This document shows positions 15,137 through 18,575 of a stretch of DNA of 18,575 nucleotides, piece after piece; the first letter of the stretch is position 1; each line of letters opens with the position of its first letter. The notes beneath the pieces are model-generated. The model saw nothing but the letters and a program-made list of their open reading frames with translations, was not told the origin of the DNA and did no database searches. Origin of the DNA: CAYTLW01 sp964438735. Its GTDB lineage: Bacteria > Myxococcota_A > UBA9042. The stretch lies in the NCBI GenBank assembly GCA_964438735.1, contig CAYTLW010000140.1, forward strand, positions 1 to 18,575. The letters are read 5' to 3'. The position numbers and the translations under genes were made by a program.

Positions 15137-17005
15137 TCAGTCCTTCAACGGACGGCCGATGCCCCAGGTGATGGCGCAGAGCAACGCGATGCCGGGCGCC
15201 CAGGCGGTCCACGCCGGCCACGAGAGCATGGCCGTGCCCACATAACCGACGCCGGCAGCCACGAGCATGGCCGCGATGGCGTAGGGCAGTTGGGTGAGCA
15301 CGTGCACGTCGTGGGGGCAATCCGCGGCCGCTGAGCTCATCACCGTGGTATCGGAGATGGGCGAGCAGTGATCGCCGAAGATGGCCCCATCCAGCACCGC
15401 CGCGGCGGCCGCCAGCAGCCAGCCGGCCGGTTCGTCGCCGGCGCCGGGCGCGGTGGCGGCCAGGGGGATCACGATGGGCAACAGGATGCCCATGGTCGCC
15501 CAGGAGGAGCCCGTCAGGAAGGCGACGACGCCGGCGGTGATGAAGCTGATCAGGGGCATCCAGGGGCCGCCCGCATCCCCCAGCAGCGCCGCCAGGTAGT
15601 CCTGGGTACCCGCCTGTTCGGTGACCACCCGCATGGCCATGGCGGCGACCAGGATCACGACCACGATCCACATGCGCGCCACGCCCTGCAGCCAGGCGCG
15701 AATGGCCAGCCATGGGGCCAGCAGCCTGCGGCCCGCGGCGCCGACCACAGCGACCAGTGAGCCGAGCCCGGCGGCGATGGCCAGGACTTCCAGCCCCTTC
15801 GCCTCGGCCCCAGCCACGAATCGGGCGACGAGACCGCCCTCGGCGTGGCGGCCGAACCAGAGGTCCCCGGCGATGACCGCCGCCAGCACCATCAGCACCG
15901 GCGCCATGGCGTCCAGCCAGTGGGCCCGACCCGAGGCTGTGGCGGGGCCGGCCACGTCGTCGGGGATGCCGCGCGCCGCGGCTTCGGCTTCGTACCTTCG
16001 CATGGGCCCGAAGTCGCGCCCCGTCCAGGCCAGCAGGAAAGCGAAGATCAGCACGAAGACGCAATAGAAACGATACGGCAGCACGGCCAGGAAGATGGCG
16101 TAGGGCGAGCCGGCCACGCCCTCGAAATGGCGCGCCTGTTCACCGAGCAGGCCCATCTCGAAGCCGACCCAGGTGGAGACCAGGGCGATACCGGCGACCG
16201 ACGCCGACGTGGCGTCCACCAGGAAGGCCAGCTTGGCCCGACTGACACCCGTGCGGTCGGCCAGGGGGCGCATGCTGGAGCCGACCACCAGGGCGTTGGC
16301 GTAATCGTCGAAGAAGATCGCAAGACCCAATAGCGCGGTGGCCATGCGGGACCGACGCGCCGCGATCCGGCCGCTTCCTTGCGCCCCCCTGGCGATGCGC
16401 CGGGCCAGGTCGGCGAACCCGCCGCTGGCCATGCCCACGTGCACCATGCCCAGCATGGCCAGGGTGAAGACGATGATCAGCAGGTTGCTGGTGTCGGCCA
16501 GAGTCGGCGCCAGCACGTCCACCACGCCGTGGTACAGGCCCTGGAAGAGGCCGTGCATGGCCACCGAGCCGGCCAGCACCGCCAGCAGCAGGCCCAGCGC
16601 CGCCTGGCGCAATACCAACACGAGCACCACCGCCGCCAGGGGGCCGAGCAAGGACAGCGAGGTGGGCAGGTCGATCTCGGTCAGGGTGTCGCCGTTGTCG
16701 GCCACCAGGGCGAGCTGCAAGGGCGTTCGTACGCAGCGGGCGGCAGGCCGGTCGCCAGGCCTGCCCGCCTTGGACGCAGCGGTCGCCGCCGGGCAGAAGC
16801 GGGCGCCCTCACCGATCACCGCCGCAGCCAGCCGGCGTGTCTTGGCGTCGACCTTCTTCGGCTCCTTGTGCGCCTTGCGCTGCGCCGCCGCCAGCTGACG
16901 GGACAAGGCGCCGTCGGCAGCCCGCAACGGTGTCGGACCGAAGTGATCGAAGGCCGCGATGACCAGCGCCACCGCCGCCACCGCCACGGCGAAGCGGGCC
17001 GCCAT
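15137..17005 (-). CDS. NhaC-family Na+/H+ antiporter
   Basis: This 622-residue polytopic inner-membrane protein matches the NhaC/Na+:H+ antiporter superfamily, which exchanges cytoplasmic sodium for protons. Diagnostic segments are FFDDYANALVVGSSMRPL (231-248), the following DATSASVAGIALVSTWVG (264-281), GSSWATMGILLP (499-510) and GDHCSPISDTT (544-554). Multiple hydrophobic helices run from about 115 to 615. Unusually, the first helix (about 3-19) is followed by some 90 residues of polar, basic sequence with a cysteine pair (C71, C91) before the second helix, probably an extracytoplasmic insertion. The start was set at ATG 17005; a GTG at 17041 preceded by AAGGGGG (17045-17051) would add 12 residues. 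The gene heads the minus-strand series and diverges from apaG, with 163 bp between the two starts; I see no convincing promoter box there. Confidence 0.9.
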   Translation of the reverse strand: MAARFAVAVAAVALVIAAFDHFGPTPLRAADGALSRQLAAAQRKAHKEPKKVDAKTRRLAAAVIGEGARFCPAATAASKAGRPGDRPAARCVRTPLQLALVADNGDTLTEIDLPTSLSLLGPLAAVVLVLVLRQAALGLLLAVLAGSVAMHGLFQGLYHGVVDVLAPTLADTSNLLIIVFTLAMLGMVHVGMASGGFADLARRIARGAQGSGRIAARRSRMATALLGLAIFFDDYANALVVGSSMRPLADRTGVSRAKLAFLVDATSASVAGIALVSTWVGFEMGLLGEQARHFEGVAGSPYAIFLAVLPYRFYCVFVLIFAFLLAWTGRDFGPMRRYEAEAAARGIPDDVAGPATASGRAHWLDAMAPVLMVLAAVIAGDLWFGRHAEGGLVARFVAGAEAKGLEVLAIAAGLGSLVAVVGAAGRRLLAPWLAIRAWLQGVARMWIVVVILVAAMAMRVVTEQAGTQDYLAALLGDAGGPWMPLISFITAGVVAFLTGSSWATMGILLPIVIPLAATAPGAGDEPAGWLLAAAAAVLDGAIFGDHCSPISDTTVMSSAAADCPHDVHVLTQLPYAIAAMLVAAGVGYVGTAMLSWPAWTAWAPGIALLCAITWGIGRPLKD

Positions 17006-17157
17006 GAGGCCCCAGCCCCGAAGTACAACCGTTCCCAACACGAGCCCCCTTGACCCTGCTCCGCAGGCGTAGCACGGCCGGCACCTTGGATCTAGCACCG
17101 CCGGTCGAATGAGGTTGTTTGCATGTTGCCCCGGAAGCGCGACAATCAAGGACCGCC

Positions 17158-17162
17158 GGAGG
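17158..17162 (+). promoter_or_regulatory. Ribosome-binding site fixing a TTG start for apaG
   Basis: GGAGG followed by 6 nt and TTG at 17169. This start gives a protein of 131 residues, near the usual ApaG length of about 125. The in-frame ATG at 17109 has no such site and would add 20 unlikely residues. Confidence 0.7.
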
Positions 17163-17168
17163 TGCCTT

Positions 17169-17564
17169 TTGAGCGAACCCGCAGCCAGCGCAGAGACCCG
17201 GGGGGTGAAGATCGACGTGGTCACCCGCTACGTTTCCGAGCAATCCGAACCGGACAACCAGCGGTGGCTGTTCGCCTATCGCATCACCATCAGCAACACC
17301 GGCGACGAACCGGTCCAGCTGGTCAGTCGGCACTGGATCATCACCAACGGCAACGGCATTGTGCAGAACGTGCAGGGTGCAGGTGTGGTGGGCCAGCAGC
17401 CTCGCATGCGGCCCGGCGAAGGCTTCCAATACGTCTCCGCATGCCCGCTGGATACGGCAGTGGGCACCATGCATGGCACCTACCAGATGATCACCGACGG
17501 CGGCGAAGAGTTCGACGCCGAGGTGCCCATGTTCGTGCTCGCCGACCCGCAAGCGCTGAACTGA
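17169..17564 (+). CDS. apaG: ApaG domain protein
   Basis: This 131-residue protein is a full-length ApaG, a small Ig-like (fibronectin III type) beta-sandwich. It carries the family motifs YRITISNTGDEPVQLVSRHW (37-56), a glycine loop GAGVVG at 70-75, then QQPRMRPGEGFQYVSACPL, and ends with FDAEVPMFVLADP. Bacterial ApaG is linked to resistance to cobalt and magnesium stress, and its biochemical role is still unsettled. A TTG start at 17169 with GGAGG ahead was chosen over the upstream ATG. The stop is 23 bp before the next gene on the same strand, suggesting co-transcription. Divergent to the NhaC-type antiporter. Confidence 0.93.
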   Translation: MSEPAASAETRGVKIDVVTRYVSEQSEPDNQRWLFAYRITISNTGDEPVQLVSRHWIITNGNGIVQNVQGAGVVGQQPRMRPGEGFQYVSACPLDTAVGTMHGTYQMITDGGEEFDAEVPMFVLADPQALN

Positions 17565-17587
17565 GGTCGCCAAGGGGGCCGTCGCAC

Positions 17588-18145
17588 GTGCTCTCCCGAT
17601 CCGCCAGCCTGGCCAGTCCCATCTCGCTTCGGTCCCACCAGAGCGGCGGGCGACGTCGACACGTGGTGGCCGCGATTCTGGCGCTGGTGCTGGCCAGCTC
17701 CCTCGCCGAACCCCTCGCTGCGGCGCCGGCCGTGTCCCGGAAAGCCCCGGCAGCAGTGAGTTCCCAGGGGCCGGATCGCAGCCGCTTCACCGCCACCGAC
17801 CTGGCTCGCGTCAGCGCCGTATCCGGTGCCGCCCTCTTCGTCGGCAGCGTGGTGCTCTACCAGTTCAGCCAGCGGGCCCTCATCCGTCTCGATGATCGCC
17901 TGGCCGTGCGCGACGACGACGGGCTGATCACCGGCATCGGGGTCACCAAGGCCAGAGACGAGATGCTCTGGATCAACAACCAGCGCACGGCCGCTGCGGT
18001 GACCGCAGGCCTGGGTCTGGCCGCCATCGGCTTCGGCGTCGGCGTGCTGGTCGCCACACCCGATGCGCCGCGGGTCGCCGCATCCGGTCTGCGCCTGGCA
18101 GCCACCGACGGCGGATTCTGGGCCGGCTGGGAGTTGGGCTGGTGA
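17588..18145 (+). CDS. Small membrane-anchored protein of unknown function
   Basis: The 185-residue product is not recognised. It has an arginine-rich N-terminus, then a hydrophobic segment that looks like a signal peptide (VVAAILALVLASSLAEPLAAAPA, 26-48). Two further hydrophobic stretches (about 74-92 and 134-156) look like membrane helices. Between them lies a polar loop (about 95-133, RLDDRLAVRDDDG...WINNQRT). The GTG at 17588 was chosen because AAGGGGG (about 17573-17579) precedes it and the next residues start the signal-like segment; the frame is open further upstream but overlaps apaG there. It ends in TGGTGA, sharing the GTGA with the start of the next gene, so the two are probably translated together. 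Confidence 0.65.
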   Translation: MLSRSASLASPISLRSHQSGGRRRHVVAAILALVLASSLAEPLAAAPAVSRKAPAAVSSQGPDRSRFTATDLARVSAVSGAALFVGSVVLYQFSQRALIRLDDRLAVRDDDGLITGIGVTKARDEMLWINNQRTAAAVTAGLGLAAIGFGVGVLVATPDAPRVAASGLRLAATDGGFWAGWELGW

Positions 18146-18575
18146 GCCAGACGACGGCCCAACCCGCGCTCGCCCTGCGCGTTGCGTGGTTGCTGCTCCC
18201 AACCGTGCTGGTCGCCTGCGATGTGGACCGTGGGCTGGACGACGATCGATTTGCTTGCAGCGTAGGCGGGCCTTGCACGCCCGAACAACTGGCCGACGGC
18301 GGCGGTCCACCCATCGACGACGGCAGCGGGCTGCCCATCTGGGACGGCCAGGTCTTCGGCGAGCTGGGCCCGCAGGACTGGCCCGACGGCGAGCAGCCGG
18401 ACGCCGATGGGGCGACGAAGAAGGACGCGGGGGCAGGTGGTGACACTGGCCAGGTCGATGCCGGCTCGGATGCAGGCACGGTGCCAGACTCGGGCGCGGT
18501 GGCAGACACGGTCACGGTCGCGGATACGGGCTCGGATGCGGTCACGGTCGCGGATACGGGCTCGGATGCGGTCAC
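18142..18575 (+). CDS. Partial D-rich lipoprotein, running off the right edge
   Basis: A GTG at 18142 overlaps the previous stop (GTGA) and opens a frame that stays open to the window end (144 codons). The product starts with a signal sequence ending LLLPTVLVAC, a good lipobox with C26. It is followed by a short segment with two cysteines and then a long low-complexity stretch rich in D, G, A, T and V (DAGSDAGTVPDSG, then repeated TVADTGSDAV). The head and linker resemble those of the lipoproteins at 2437-4338 and 12798-15050, where the linker precedes cysteine-rich modules, so a larger surface protein probably continues outside the window. No function can be assigned. Confidence 0.75.
   Translation, partial: MSQTTAQPALALRVAWLLLPTVLVACDVDRGLDDDRFACSVGGPCTPEQLADGGGPPIDDGSGLPIWDGQVFGELGPQDWPDGEQPDADGATKKDAGAGGDTGQVDAGSDAGTVPDSGAVADTVTVADTGSDAVTVADTGSDAV
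18511..18575 (+). repeat. 30-bp perfect tandem repeat in a lipoprotein linker
   Basis: Two identical 30-bp units at 18511-18540 and 18541-18570 are followed by the first 5 bases of a third at the window edge. Each unit is in frame and encodes the decapeptide VTVADTGSDA. The copy number beyond the window is unknown. Confidence 0.9.

Noticed and set aside
17006..17168. Divergent promoters between the antiporter and apaG
   Set aside because: Promoters are expected here, but I could not find a convincing -35/-10 pair on either strand; candidates such as TTGTTT...GACAAT are too weak to list.

Overview
The window is GC-rich bacterial DNA. Its content is mainly very large cysteine-rich surface lipoproteins with repeats of the CDDGNPCTKDACD type, a MopE-like acidic motif, D/G/A-rich linkers after the lipidation cysteine, RCC1 propellers and CGPDGCGG repeats. 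This style is typical of Myxococcota, Bradymonadota and related former Deltaproteobacteria. The lineage call is an inference from gene content, since no marker gene such as rRNA is present.

Layout from left to right. 1-1.6 kb: an IS4-group (YREK) transposase on the minus strand, cut by the window edge on its 3' side. 1.7-2.05 kb: a small four-helix-bundle (S23/IVP-like) gene, followed by about 385 bp of non-coding DNA holding a cluster of short inverted repeats. 2.4-17.0 kb: five minus-strand genes transcribed right to left: an NhaC-family Na+/H+ antiporter, a 750-residue lipoprotein, a BCP/PrxQ-type peroxiredoxin, a 2529-residue multidomain lipoprotein with a clostripain-like (C11) peptidase, and a 633-residue cysteine-rich lipoprotein overlapping it by 10 nt. 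17.2-18.6 kb (plus strand, divergent from the antiporter): ApaG, a small membrane protein, and the start of another D-rich lipoprotein that runs off the window with a 30-bp tandem repeat.

The most notable observation is that the peroxiredoxin is split by an in-frame TGA exactly at its peroxidatic cysteine (motif PxxxTxxU). The TGA is followed by a perfect 9-bp hairpin with a GUU loop at the spacing expected of a bacterial SECIS element. I therefore read it as one selenocysteine-containing peroxiredoxin rather than two fragments or a pseudogene. It lies among cysteine-rich surface proteins and may itself be a lipoprotein, although a strong internal ribosome-binding site allows a cytoplasmic form.

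The giant protein combines modules best known from animal extracellular proteins (TSP3, LNR-like, EGF-like, somatomedin-B-like) with a protease domain whose only cysteine is the catalytic one. A plausible reading is a cell-surface protease/adhesin locus with a redox-protective enzyme alongside, but no functional link is proven by sequence.
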